Assembly: GCA_038030265.1 (NCBI GenBank)
Contig: CM075939.1
Location: 30,299,253 to 30,363,252, forward strand
Length of the DNA: 64,000 bases
Source of the DNA: Corythucha ciliata
Taxonomy: Eukaryota > Arthropoda > Insecta > Hemiptera > Tingidae
Direction of reading: 5' to 3'
This document shows, one piece after another, positions 36,466 through 47,521 of this stretch; positions within the stretch are counted from its first letter, which is position 1, and each line of letters starts with the position of its first letter. The notes under the pieces are model-generated. The model was not told the origin of the DNA and searched no databases. It saw only the letters and a program-made list of their open reading frames with translations. The position numbers were made by a program, and so were the translations under genes.

Positions 36466-37465
36466 TATCATTTTTATTTTTTCCTGTATGTGTAGGTAAG
36501 GAGTGTTTGAGATAAAAAAACAAATTCTGTAACCTTCGGCACAACTTTTGGCAGCCCGAAAACCACGATTTTTCAGCATTTTTTAAAAAGTTTTTTCCAG
36601 AAGAGGAAAATCTTCCACACAACCCAGGAAGGTTGCATTTTAGTATTTTCAGTATTCAAAGTATTTTTCTAGGATCAACATGGAGCGCGCTACAACCTCT
36701 CGGACCATTTTTCCTGTAATGATTGAGTTTTAAAATCGCCTGCTTCCGACCAAAGTATTATCAGTGAGCTTATTTATTGCCGTCAACATTCATCCCTCTG
36801 TCATTATCAACTTTTCGAGCCTGTTTCCCCTAATTGTCTGCAAAATTGAAAATCACATTTTTTCGGTCAAGCTGAAAACTTGGCAAGTCCGGTCCTCGAC
36901 GTTGTCACTACTCGAAACACCAGTGGAGGGCTTAGGGCTTAACATGACGCTTGCTTACAAGTGTTCAACAAACCGGCGTTGAAGAGTTGAAAGAAGAGCT
37001 TTTTGCTGGAGTTTCCAATGACTTTCATATAAGAAATGATTCTCCTTATATCACAGAACACAGGGGGTGAGAGGGGGCTCAAAAAGTTGGTAATGACAGA
37101 GGGATGTATATTGACGGCAAGAAATAAGCTCACTGAACAAGTATTGGTCGGAAACGAGTGATTTTAAGACTTTCAACCGTTACAGGAAAAATTGTCCGCG
37201 AGACTGTAGCACGCTGCTTGTTGATCCTAGAAAAATACTTTGAATACAAAATATGTAGAGAATTTTCTATGTCCTACCTGTGTCCTGTGGAAGATTTTCC
37301 TCTAAAGCCTATGGTTTCAGAGACATTTAGAAAAAACGGGAAAAATCGCCGTTTTCGGGCCGCCAAAAGTGTGTCGAAGGTTACAGAATTTACATTTTTG
37401 TTCTCAAACACTCCTTACGTACATACAAGATGAAACACAAATAAATAAATAAAATAAAAATGATA
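36466..37465. repeat. 1.0 kb palindromic (fold-back) element
   Basis: Left TATCATTTTTATTTT and GTAAGGAGTGTTTGAGA mirror the right TCTCAAACACTCCTTACG and AAAATAAAAATGATA. Further paired blocks include TCATCCCTCTGTCATTA/TAATGACAGAGGGATG. The centre lies near 36970. Arms are moderately diverged. A TAAATAAATAAA run extends the right arm only. Confidence 0.8.
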
Positions 37466-38287
37466 CTAGAACTTTTGCAAGCTAAGCCGTAGCCGTTTTT
37501 TCGGATAATTATAGGATACAATTGTTGCAATCCATCGTGAATTGTACTTCAATATTTGTTTTTTTTTGAGTGAGTGAGAGAACGAGTGAGAAAGAGAGAG
37601 TGATTGAATGTGCAACATGTGTATAAAGCCCCGTCTACGCGAATTTCATCCAACTCTCGCGTCCGCGGTTGCGTTCAGCCAATCGCATTTAAGTTTAGAA
37701 GACAGGGTCTAGGTTTGAGGTTCTTTCCGCTGCTACATTGATTGTTGAAGTTTTCAAAATCCCAAGATTATCAAAAAACAATTGTTTAATCACATTTTTA
37801 AACACAGAGAACTCCGCTCGCATGGGTCCCTGTTTTCTTCTTCAGTTTAGAGTTGTTAATTATTTTATTTAAAAATGTTCATTGTCGTCTATATAGAACG
37901 TTTAAGTTATCGTTGTGGGACGCTGCACAGAACGCAGGACGCAACGCAGAGTTGAACCAATATCAACTTCTCGCGTCAACTTCTTGCGTTCGGCCAATAG
38001 CATTTGATGTTGAGTAGCCGTTGTCAAGTTTGAACTAATAGGACCAATAGAATTCAACTGCGGTGAAATAGGCCCCGCCTACTAGATGATATTTCCGGCT
38101 CACTTCAAGGTATTTTTGGGCATCTCCAATATTTTTTCTTCTTCCATGAGTTTGGAGGTTCTTTCTACCCGGCAACTGTTATCAAAATCAAATAACTCCG
38201 CTCGCCATTTCCTTATAGATTTTGTTTTAAAAAGTTTATTTATCAAAATGAAAAAGTGGTATACTGTTCGGTGGTAGATGCGATGAA

Positions 38288-38470
38288 GTGAGGGAGCTTA
38301 TTGCCCTGGTAAAAACAAATCCTGGGCTGTACTCAAAGAGGGCATCGCAACAAAAAAACACGAAGGACAAAGAAAGTCGGTAGTATCACCACTAAGTGAC
38401 AGACCGCAGAAGAGGTCAAGAAAATATGTGGAGGACGAAGGGACGACGCGTTGGGGCTCTGCCTTTGAAT
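38288..38470 (+). pseudogene. MADF-domain relic inside the Harbinger-type element
   Basis: A plus frame reads VRELIALVKTNPGLYSKRAS before a stop at about 38384. A later piece reads TAEEVKKICGGRRDD. These match the first and last helices of MADF/Myb-like DNA-binding domains, which PIF/Harbinger elements encode beside their transposase. The middle is frameshifted, and no intact protein remains. Confidence 0.6.
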
Positions 38471-39595
38471 CATTCAATTATGCCTTGGGGAGAGTGCCGT
38501 GCCTGAATATGGAAAAATTAGAGTCATTGGTGCTTGAAGAACTAGCAGTGGTGCTTTCCCCATAAACATAAATTAAAAACTTTTTTTTATTATGTCATAC
38601 TAGTCTTGTAAGAAACATTAGTTTTTTATTAATTAGTGATTATCAAATAAATGTACCTACAAGTTTGAAGAATGTATTTAATTCTCTCAGAATACAGGGT
38701 GTATGTCGGCATTTGGATGATTTTGTACTGTTCAGTACACGGCTAATAGTGGGGGATAGTGGTTGGGAAGGTCCTATTGTCTACAAGATCGTAGCACCCC
38801 CACAACTTGGTGAGTACTATAGTACTATTCGTATACCAATTACGAAAACATGCAGTTCCTGGTAGTAGGTACCTTATATTTATGGATCTATTCGTTTTTA
38901 CGTTAAATACTGGGGTATCTGTGTAATTTTACCCGTATATCTGAAAATTTTAAAGCATTCCCTGTCTTGACTGGCAAAATATTTGGTAGTAAATCAAGCC
39001 ATATTGCCTTCCAAACTTCCGGGATGTAATTTTATAAGCAGTTGAGCACCCGACTCGAAATATCCATGTCCACGGACTGCTTTTTTTCCGTATTTCCATG
39101 CACCTGCGATAACTACAAACGAATCGTTATAAGTACAAGTAAATGAATATGCAATATACGCTACCAGGGTGAACTTACGAAAGCATTCACACAAATAGTA
39201 AAGCAACTGGTGAAGGAGTTCTGTTGCTTTTCTTCTCGAGATATGGAATATGGCGTCACCCTTTCAAGAAGATCCTCGAATTTCGAAGGTCACATCCCCG
39301 TAACTCAAAAAAATTCCCCGTGATCCGCGATTCTCAATGTTTCATAGCAGTCGAACATCATTCTTTCGTTAATGCATGAAGCCACCACTGACGACCCCTT
39401 CTTCTATTTTATTTTTCCCTCAGCCGAATTTTGAAGACCATCGCCGAAACACAGATGTTGAATAACGTGGCAACGTCCTAACTTTTTAGCTATCTTATCC
39501 ATAAAATGATTAAATTGACATCAAAGTGTGAAAATATAATGCTGACTGGAATTAGTGGAGTACGATAACCTAACAATGTCAAGATAAAGTGATTA

Positions 39596-39732
39596 AGGCC
39601 CGTTCACAAGCTCTATGTTTGTGTTGTGTGGAGTCTATGCAACCTATCGAAATGCTTCATTTTTCGAGGGAATAAATTTGTTTGGTTGCATAGACTCCAC
39701 ACAACGCATGCATAGAGCTTGTGAACGAGCCT
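39596..39732. mobile_element. 137-bp MITE nested in the Harbinger-type element
   Basis: Ends are AGGCCCGTTCACAAGCTCTA and TAGAGCTTGTGAACGAGCCT, flanked by TTA on each side (39593-39595, 39733-39735). The same family occurs at 59626-59762, and an internal fragment at about 63000-63065. Confidence 0.8.
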
Positions 39733-39896
39733 TTAGAACTTCTCTTTGACTTTTTATTTTATAACGTGACATATGATTGGCTCAACGCACGACGGAGCCT
39801 TGCGTTTTATGTAGACAGTGAAAAATGGACTTGCTTCCTGCGTTCTGCGCTGCGTCCTGCGACGGCGTCCTTGCGTCTTATGTAGACGGGGCTTAA

Positions 39897-40900
39897 CGTT
39901 TTATTTCACTCTTCTTTGTCAAGTTCATTCTACTCAATATTTTTTAATCGCAGGCAAGTTTCTACTCTCGTACCATAACGAAAATCCTCTTTCTCTACTC
40001 ATATACCTAGAACAACCCCTTTCCCGCCCCGTCAATCCTCCTCGAGCGTTTAGAAACGGACTACTTTCTCGAACATAGGCGAGAATATTACCCCAGTGCA
40101 AGAATGGATTTCATTCTCGCACCAGTGCCAGAAAATACTTATAAAAATATCCCGCCCACTTCGCCTCTTAAAGAATTTTTAGGCATCACCAATTTACTAT
40201 TTCTTCCTCAGTATGACTTCTTGTGTGTGTTAGGCATAGAGATAATATATCATGGAGGGAGTCTTGCTCCAATATGACAGCATATGCATAGGTTATAATA
40301 TAACTGTCCATTAATATAAATAAATTCAAAAAGGAAAACCTCCTTTTCTGGTCAGTGAGTGAACTTTTTTTTTAGTTTTTAGTTAACGATAAAACGTGAA
40401 TCATAATATCAGCTAGCCTTGTTTCTACAAAACAAGGCGATTAGTAATACATCAAAATGTGCGTTTCAGTTTTCTTGAAAATGTATGTGGACGACTCAAG
40501 AAACAGAGAAAATATGAGACATATGTATTGTAACTTTCAGAGCCCGTGTGCTAAATTTCAGGGATCTTCTTCGGTGATAAAACGCTCGGGGTCGAAGTCT
40601 ACTTCGAATTATGTGTTGCGTACAACCGAAAAGTGACTTTAAAAAACGAATGGCACATAGCGGGGGCTATGCCGTAGAGCGGGTCACTCGTCTCGTGTAC
40701 TAAATCTCCCTCTATTTGGAGCGGCAATCGGAAAACCTACTCGCTTTTCGGAAATACAAACGGTTCATTCTTGTTCGCCAGCCCATACGCTCATGTGGTA
40801 GCGGCTCTGTATCTCGCAAACGCCGCGATTCATGAAAGAGCGGCTGACCCGGGCGGTGGTGGTTCGTGCGGTACTAGCCACTGTGCTCCAGTGAAACCGC
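39897..40900. other. No gene seen
   Basis: Includes a moderately GC-rich stretch at 40640-40900 that may be part of whatever the following ORF belongs to. Confidence 0.4.
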
Positions 40901-40909
40901 CCTAACAGT

Positions 40910-41137
40910 TCAGAAGAGGGATGAATGATCCCATATTGAGAAATTTGAAGGAACCGCGTCCTTGGCCGTGTAAAGCTTTTTCAGGTTCGAATAGAATGGA
41001 ATTTTTCGGTTCATTCGGCCGAAGCAGGCGCAGGCGTGTTCGATCGTTCTTTCGTCCCACTGAGCTTTGAACTGACGAAACTCGGCTCCAGAGTACGAGC
41101 GGATGCAGTGTTGCTGTTCGGACGTCAACGTATGCAC
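40910..41137 (-). CDS. Unrecognised ORF
   Basis: 75 codons, MHTLTSEQQHCIRSYSGAEF then a mixed-charge stretch with ERTIEHACACFGRMNRK. It stays open upstream to about 41175 in the same frame and ends at a TGA just before a GC-rich stretch. An overlapping frame (40902-41255, 117 codons) is also open. The composition looks coding, but I know no family for it. It may be a transposon fragment or an unrecorded exon. Confidence 0.3.
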   Translation of the reverse strand: MHTLTSEQQHCIRSYSGAEFRQFKAQWDERTIEHACACFGRMNRKIPFYSNLKKLYTAKDAVPSNFSIWDHSSLF

Positions 41138-41800
41138 CCGAGTACCGTTCCAACGGGCGGGAAACGACTGGCGAAGTTCTCGGTAGTTTTTTAATCATTA
41201 TAAGTTTATGGAAAGCTACACTAGATCTATGCTTATCAGAGATGTTAGGCCTCATATCGTGGGTCTCGGAACTCCACGAATAGGTGCAAGACGGGAGAAA
41301 GGCAAAAACCGTTTCATCAACTAAAGTTCATATTCTTCATGACGCGTGAAAAACGAAGTGATTCACTGAACTCAACAATTTCATTGTGCATGGTGGGACG
41401 AACCGTTTGGATTCAAAATTTTAAGTTTAAAAAATTGCTCAAGATGAATACGCACGAATATTACAGATTTTACGGAATTAATTAAGCCAACAGGAATGAT
41501 TACAAATAAAAGATTACAAGTTTATCTTTTAGGAAGTTTACGTTGTGCAGGTTATAAAAATAAGGGACACCCCTGCACTTCCGCACTTCATCTATGTGGT
41601 CCATATGAACCCCCCTCCAACACCCCTTCCATATCAAGCTTTCCTCCATGTATTCTACCTCTATAGTGTTAGGCTTCGGTATTCGAACGATTTCGTTTGA
41701 AATAACACAATCATATTAATTAAAATTAGACCCTAGGCAGACCTTGGGTTTTGGTTTGTTCTTTTATCTTTGGCCATTGGTATTTGTAGAGAAAATGCCG

Positions 41801-41938
41801 TACGATACACGAGCGGAAACAGCTCATTCCGAAGCTCGTACGATTATGCCGCCACTCGACTTTGTGTCGTGTATCGGCAACTTCTCCACTACTAATCGTA
41901 CTCGTTCGGAATGAGCAATTTTCCGCTCTCGTATCGTA
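41801..41938. mobile_element. 138-bp hairpin MITE
   Basis: TACGATACACGAGCGGAAA with GCTCATTCCGAA is mirrored by TTCGGAATGAGC and TTTCCGCTCTCGTATCGTA. The overlapping 129-codon minus-strand ORF (41726-42115) runs through the hairpin and is incidental. Confidence 0.75.
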
Positions 41939-41999
41939 ATATATTATTTTACATTTTACTTTGTCCATGTTTTTATTAATTAACGTACCAAGTGTTTTT

Positions 42000-43387
42000 A
42001 CAATCACAACAATTGATGTCCTTAGGACGATGTTTATTTCATTTCTTTTGTATTTGACATAATCTTCCGTCGGCCGTCTTACTTTCTCGCTACATCCATC
42101 ACTGTGAAGGAACAATTTTACTGTGAGATGAAAAGCAAGGGCTCTTGCTCTTTAAAGAATAATGCCTGTTACCAAGACTCGGACTTATGAGGCTTCAGTC
42201 GAAAGAGAATCATTCAATTGCCTGACTTTTACTTCCATTTTTCACTGGATTGAACATGAAAAGAAAAAAAAATAGCTCAACCTGATTGCTGATGCTGGCG
42301 ACACAAAGCGAGATTTTTCACTCGATTTATCCTGAAAGATAATAATTTACTCACGTTACCCCCATACTTAAGGAGAAGAGAGAGTATTCAGCTTGACATA
42401 TTATAATATAGAGGTCTTCAATCTCCTTTTCCATAACGTTCTGAGTATGATGCATTCCGTACTACCCTTATCCCCACATATTACAACTATAGCTTATGGG
42501 CCTCTTTCTTCTCAAATCAATTTACCTTTCTATCATGCTTTTGTATCTGTTAGGCATATATACCTGCTTATAATTCTATTTTGAATTGCTTTCTGACTAT
42601 AGTAGGCGAATGTTTGCGATTCAGTTGAAATCTTCAAAATTCAGTAGTTGTTTAAGCGTATTATCCCAGCCTGCAGCAATATAGTACATTTCGTGTCGAG
42701 TACGGAAAGTGAGAAATATCGTGCGAGTATTCACTTCCTCTCCTTCTTCTTTCCTTCGGGAACTAATACACAATCCATGTTTGCAGTTTTTTATTTCGAA
42801 TGCATTTCGGGCACAAAACAGTATCCCCTCTTCAGCACTATATAGATTACGAAAGTAGACACATTGACGCGTTATCACAATGTTTGGCGACCCCTTCAGA
42901 CGCAGTCAACCGGAAGGAGCGGCGTTCGAAGCTGATTATCGCAAAAGTGTTTAAAGAGACAATAATAACGCGATTTCTTTTTGCCAGTTGTAATTCTAAC
43001 GTGTCAGTTACTAAGAGTTTAAGTCAAAAAATTGAAGTTTTCAAAAGAGCGTTCCAAACTTATACTTATGAGGCCTATATAATTTGTGTTTAGAGAGTGA
43101 CTTAGATCATTGATCAACAGAGTAGGTAGCACAATTTTATGCTAACAGTAGGTCAGTAGGTAATCCGATTCTCTTTAAGTCAACAGGGGGAAAAATGCAT
43201 GCTACTCTCTTAATGCTTAAAACAATTTAAATAAACCCAAACTATACTGTTAGGTAGGTACAAGTCCCCTTAGGAATAGGAATTAGGTTTTTTACGCGAC
43301 TTATACTCTGTTACAGTGCAGGCCATTTTTAGGGGCCACAGATAACAAGGATGAGGCGGAGGGGGGAATGAAAACAGGAGGATGTGT
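42000..43387. other. No gene; short segment shared with 53.2 kb
   Basis: The segment 42990-43035 (TTCTAACGTGTCAGTTACTA then AGAGTTTAAGTCAAAAA) matches 53213-53262 in opposite orientation and would encode NSNVSVTKSLSQK there and here. Otherwise nothing seen. Confidence 0.45.
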
Positions 43388-44711
43388 TCAATCACTGGCT
43401 AGGAGGGCATCTTCGTCCTCCGAGTCAATGAACATGAGGGGGGGAAGACGATCGTCTTCTTCGTCCTCGTCGGATTCCAGATATAATATCGGGGATCGAG
43501 GGGAAAAGGAATTCGGCTAAGTTCCGAGTAGGAATCGGACGAACTGGAGGGCCGTTCGATGTATTGGAAACGACGCGGGTCTCGGGGAGACAAACGAGAT
43601 TTCTCCTGTTTGGTAAGCAGGAGGGGGGAAAGGGGGAAAGAACTTGAGGACTAAATTGGGGTTCGGCTTTACCCCTTAACCTTTTTAATTGGGAATTTAA
43701 ACAACCACAAATTCCACAGCGGGTGATGGTATGACAATGGATACACCTTAAAGGGCGGGCCACAGTTTTCCCAGACGGGGTTTGGTACATATACGGCTGA
43801 TACTGAATAGGGAAATCGGCTGCGGGGAGTTCGACCGCACCAAACGCTAAATGGCGGGTAAGCCGTTGGGGAAGGACTCGGGGTTTATTTTTTTAAAAAC
43901 GCAATGAAGAACCGAGGAAACCGAGGGGGTCACTGCCCGGGGGGGGGGATACCAATGGTGTTGGGGGGACGTATATTATATCGTCACTGTTCAAATAGAC
44001 TAATTCCGTGGACAGGGTCCTAGGGGGAAGAAAATAATGGGCTTCCAATTTTACCCAGGCAGGGGAGGGGTTGCGGAGGCCGAAGGCGATCCACCGAAAC
44101 AGGGGCGGTCCCTGAATATACGCACTACGGAAAGGGCAAGGGTAATAACGCCCTTGAGTCTGCCTTACCGGAAAGGCTTTTCGTAATTCCGGTACGAAAG
44201 GGAGGATGACTGGGGGTGGTACTTTGGATTGACTTGGGGGCAGACGAGGGACAAAATTTCCCGGAGAATTTAGGCTCCCGGCCATAAGCGGGGAGGCGGT
44301 GACGCCTTGTTTCTCACCGGAGTAAAAGGAAAAGACGACGGGGGGGGGGATGAAATTGTACCCGAAGTGAGCAATCCAATAAGACGACGGCGTTCGAGCT
44401 CCTGAAATAAAAAATCCTTAGGACACTGGTTGTGGCGAGGCCTAGCAACCAGGGGATTCAGACGGGGACTCTTGTGGCAAAGCCGAACAAGAGGGGAGTG
44501 AACGCAAATTCGTGGCGAGGCCTGGCGAACGTTCGGTAGGAATACCCGGGGCAAAGCCTACCGGGTATGCTAGGAGTGGGAAAAGGGAACTGTGGCAAAG
44601 CCTAGCAGTATGGTAGGGAGACGACGGGGGGGGGGGGGAATTCTCGGGCAAAGCCAACGAAGAGGTGAATTGATCAGGGTTCAAAGAATTACTATGGAAA
44701 GAAAAGAACAC
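43388..44711 (-). pseudogene. Unrecognised proline-rich, Cys-rich protein gene, frameshifted
   Basis: Overlapping open frames cover almost the whole 1.3 kb on the minus strand. The first part is proline/serine-rich. It is followed by PPLFRWIAFGLRNPSPAWVK, then RHLAFGAVELPAADF, a Cys/His cluster LRCIHCHTITRCGICGC that could bind zinc, and finally an acidic tail YLESDEDEEDDR..DSEDEDALLASD with a stop at 43388-43390. At least three frame changes are needed. Several coincide with long G-runs on the plus strand (about 43436, 43940, 44340, 44625), so they may be homopolymer errors rather than decay. I cannot place the protein. Confidence 0.5.
44426..44665 (+). repeat. Array of six hairpins with a constant loop and variable stems
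   Basis: The loop consensus is tGGC(A/G)A(A/G)GCC(t/g/a)(a/g). The stems differ but pair: CTGGTTG/CAACCAG (44426-44452), CTCTTGT/ACAAGAG (44469-44493), TTCG/CGAA (44509-44529), ATACCCGG/CCGGGTAT (44542-44568), ACTG/CAGT (44589-44609), and a weaker TCG/CGA at about 44644-44660. GGC and GCC also pair within each loop. It overlaps the start of the proline-rich reading region. Confidence 0.75.
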
Positions 44712-45171
44712 AATTTAACTGGAAAGATAAAATAGCTTTTTTAACACTTCGGAAAGACTTAATGGACATTTGGGACGTAAGGGTTTGTCTTTAGGAAAGC
44801 CGGGGTTTGATTGGGTGCGAAGTAACAGTGGACAGAATAAACAGAAATGTTTTGTAGGAAGGATTAAGGCACTAGGAAGAATAATTAAAGAATATAGAAG
44901 TTTTGGGCATGAATTGGTTGTTGAAAGTTTAAGAGGAAGAAAAGCGGAAAAGCTTTAAAGAAAAGTTCGGTAGGAAAGTATGGGAAATGATAGGCAGAGC
45001 GTGTTAATGAAGAGTTTTATTTTGGTAGGACTGAAGAAAGAAAATATAGTTAATAAGTTGAAAAGTTGGGAGCAGCACCTCCCGGAGAGTTTGTTAAGGA
45101 AAACCCGGAATATTTCAAACTTGAAGGTGCACCGTGACAACTCTTGAGAACAGAAGAGTAGAGGCAGGCCG
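44712..45171. other. No gene seen
   Basis: Purine-rich on the plus strand. A 62-codon ORF (44770-44958) without a recognisable motif. May include the 5' side of the minus-strand gene at 43.4-44.7 kb. Confidence 0.4.
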
Positions 45172-45620
45172 TGTGAGCGCTGGTTAACAAAATGAAGGCT
45201 TAAAAACGGAAGAAGAGAAAAATGATGAAAGTTAAAATTGAAAATAAAAAGGTTGTTTCCACGATAACGCTTTTCTTCTTATTGTTGATTTTCTTCTCGA
45301 ATCTCGCTGCGGGAGATGTTCTCCGCTGTCTGAGGTTGTAGCACGGCTGTCGATGGGAGAGTTCGAGGATGAAGTACCTATTCGGAAGAAGAATTCGCGT
45401 TGATTCTGTAGCGGGGAGCGGTTTAATACTCTATAGAGAAGAATCTGAATAGGGAAAAAGTGAGGCCGATTTCGAGCGACGGTGGCGATCCAAGTGAATA
45501 GCAACCGAACCTTCGGTGGACCATGCGACGTACGGGGGGAACTTCCGAACCCCCTTCCCCTACACCATTCGCCTTTACCGTCTACCTTAATTTTCACTTT
45601 CGTATTCAGATGTTTCAAGT
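45172..45620 (-). repeat. 3' LTR of the BEL/Pao element
   Basis: Matches 52821-53060 over about 240 bp, including GATGTTCTCCGCTGTC, GTCGATGGGAGAGTTCGAGG and AAGAATTCGCGTT. The outer part (to about 45620) has no counterpart because the other LTR stops at about 53065. Confidence 0.75.
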
Positions 45621-45689
45621 TCAAATTGAATCATCCAATTTTTTTTCTGGAAAACGACTAAAAAATGATGAAATGCACTAATAAAATGT

Positions 45690-46290
45690 ATGAGATGAAC
45701 ATTTTGAACTGTACAGTTCAAACTGACAGTCTAAACTGCACGTGAGTGGGCATTTCGTCTCAGTTAAGGTGAACTGCACAGTTAAACTGTACAGTTCTCA
45801 GTTGAACTGTCAGTTCAAACTGCACAGTTTAAACTGTCAGTTCAAACTGCACAGTTTAAACTGTCAGTTTGGACTGTTCAGTTCAGTCCCCCACACACAT
45901 GCAGTTCAATTCTTCAGTTAACATAATGGATTCGAATGAGCAGGACCGTATTGCCGTTCTCGGTTTAATTTGTGCAGTGATTCATCAGGAAAGTAACCAA
46001 ACTAAAAAAAGCAGGCAGTGGTGCAAGGAATGGTTGAAACGGCGGAAACAATCTTCGGATAGTAGCAATTGAACTGAGAACTGTACAGTTTAACTGTGCA
46101 GTTCACCTTAACTGAGACGAAATGCCCACTGTACAGTTCAAACTGACACTGTACTGTTCAACTGTACAGTTCAAACTGACAGTCTAAACTGCACGTGTGT
46201 GGGGGACTGAACTGAACAGTCCAAACTGACAGTTTGAACTGTGCAGTTTGAACTGACAGTTCAAACTGCACGTGAGTGGCGGGCTTAAGT
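45690..46290. mobile_element. Harbinger-type MITE complex with CAGTTCAAACTG repeats
   Basis: An inner element (about 45749-46131) has ends GGGCATTTCGTCTCAGTTAA and its complement. Around and inside it are many direct and inverted units of ACAGTTCAAACTGACAG and its variants, plus a second inverted pair GTCCCCCACACACATGCAG/GCACGTGTGTGGGGGAC. Its insertion removed or displaced the end of the BEL/Pao pol. Dense subterminal repeats fit a PIF/Harbinger-derived MITE. Confidence 0.65.
45926..46072 (+). pseudogene. N-terminal fragment of a PIF/Harbinger nuclease
   Basis: 48 residues from an ATG: after a hydrophobic piece it reads SRQWCKEWLKRRKQ, like the W..PWL..R segment near the start of Harbinger transposases. 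The rest of the gene is missing, with the right inverted repeat following directly. It supports the classification of the surrounding MITE as an internally deleted Harbinger copy. Confidence 0.55.
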
Positions 46291-47521
46291 ATAATTTCGC
46301 GACCAAATCTTCCATATTCTTTGTGTCGCTCCAAAAGACTTGGTTCGGGGAATGATGTAAGGGGGGAACCGATAAGAAAATGAACTGGAGTTAGAACATC
46401 GTATTCTTCGGGATCGGAGGAGAGAGGAGTCAATGGACAAGAATTTAGAATTTCTTCGACCCGAGTAAAGATATTGTTTCAAGCTCCTCGTAAGAGACTA
46501 TTCGATTGCCGATGTTCTTGGCCAGTTGGGATTTGGCTGTTTTTATGACTGATTCCCAAATTCCACCGAAATTTGGACTGTAAGGAGGGTTGAAATGCCA
46601 GTCGATGCCCTTCTGCACCGATGTCGGTATTGATAGTGGTGAAATTGGGATCGCTAGTTATAGCCTTTAGTTGAATTCTCTTCGCCCCAACGAAATTGGA
46701 TCCACATCTGAATATAGATCAGTGCATAAGCCACGGCGAGACGTGAATCTTGTTAGCGCAGCAATGAATGCTTCTGATTTGAGGCTCGTGACGATTTCGA
46801 GGTGTTCCGCTAGTGTTGTAAGACATTTGAATATGCACATGTATGCCTTGACATGTTTATAATTACGGGAATTAACGATTCTAATTACGAAAGGGCCCAC
46901 GAAATCAGTGCCGACGTGAAGAAAGGATTTTCCTTGTTGGACTCGGAAACCCGGTAGATCACCCATTGGAGGGGTTGAGATTCGAGGATTCGCCTTGTAG
47001 CATTTAATACAACGGAAAATTCTGTAACGAATTATACTCCTACACGCCAAAATCCTAAATTTCCGCTGAAGTATGGCTTGTAAATAACATGGACCGACAT
47101 GACGGAAAAAGGAATGATAATGATCGATAATCAAGTCCGTTTAGTGACATTTTTTGGGAAGTAGGATCGAAAATTTTGTATCGAAGTCCAAGTCGGAATT
47201 ACGAAGTCTACCTCCTACGCGAAGTATTCCTTGTTTATCTAAAAACGGGTTCAAGCGTTGTAACTGAGGTGAGAAAGGTGTTTCTAGCTTCATTTTTGTT
47301 TGATGTCACGACCAAAGTAATGATTTTGAGTGCCTTTAATTGCCGAAAGTAATGCTTCATTGTATTCAGGTATTGTCAAAGGACCCTTTTTCACATCCGA
47401 TTTCAAATAACGAAAGAAACGAAAATACCAAGCAATTGTTTTTTTGGAGTTTAACCAACGACGAAAATTTTTGAATGAAAGTTTCTAGTTTTGAAACAGT
47501 GAGAGAAGTCAGGACTACGCT
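46290..47521 (-). pseudogene. BEL/Pao integrase and DUF5641-like end
   Basis: Frames on the minus strand include KCYKANPRISTPPMGDLPGF then HVGTDFVGPF (integrase zinc and first catalytic aspartate), and SDPEEYDVLTPVHFLIGSPL near 46370 (the DUF5641 block at the end of BEL/Pao pol). The hAT element at 47522 separates this from the integrase linker. The last block is cut by the MITE complex. Confidence 0.85.

Larger units (their letters stand above)
37627..39893 (+). mobile_element. PIF/Harbinger-type element, 2.27 kb, with TAA duplication
   Basis: Ends are AGCCCCGTCTAC and GTAGACGGGGCT, flanked by TAA at 37624-37626 and 39894-39896. Subterminal GCAGGACGCAACGCAG-type motifs occur in opposite orientation at both sides. 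A MADF-like relic lies inside. The nuclease gene is missing. Confidence 0.8.

Noticed and set aside
41726..42115. 129-codon minus-strand ORF
   Set aside because: It reads straight through a 138-bp hairpin MITE, so its length is accidental.
44426..44665. CRISPR array interpretation of the repeated GGCAAAGCC units
   Set aside because: Units are only 9-13 bp and irregularly spaced, the variable part pairs across each unit, and the host context is eukaryotic.
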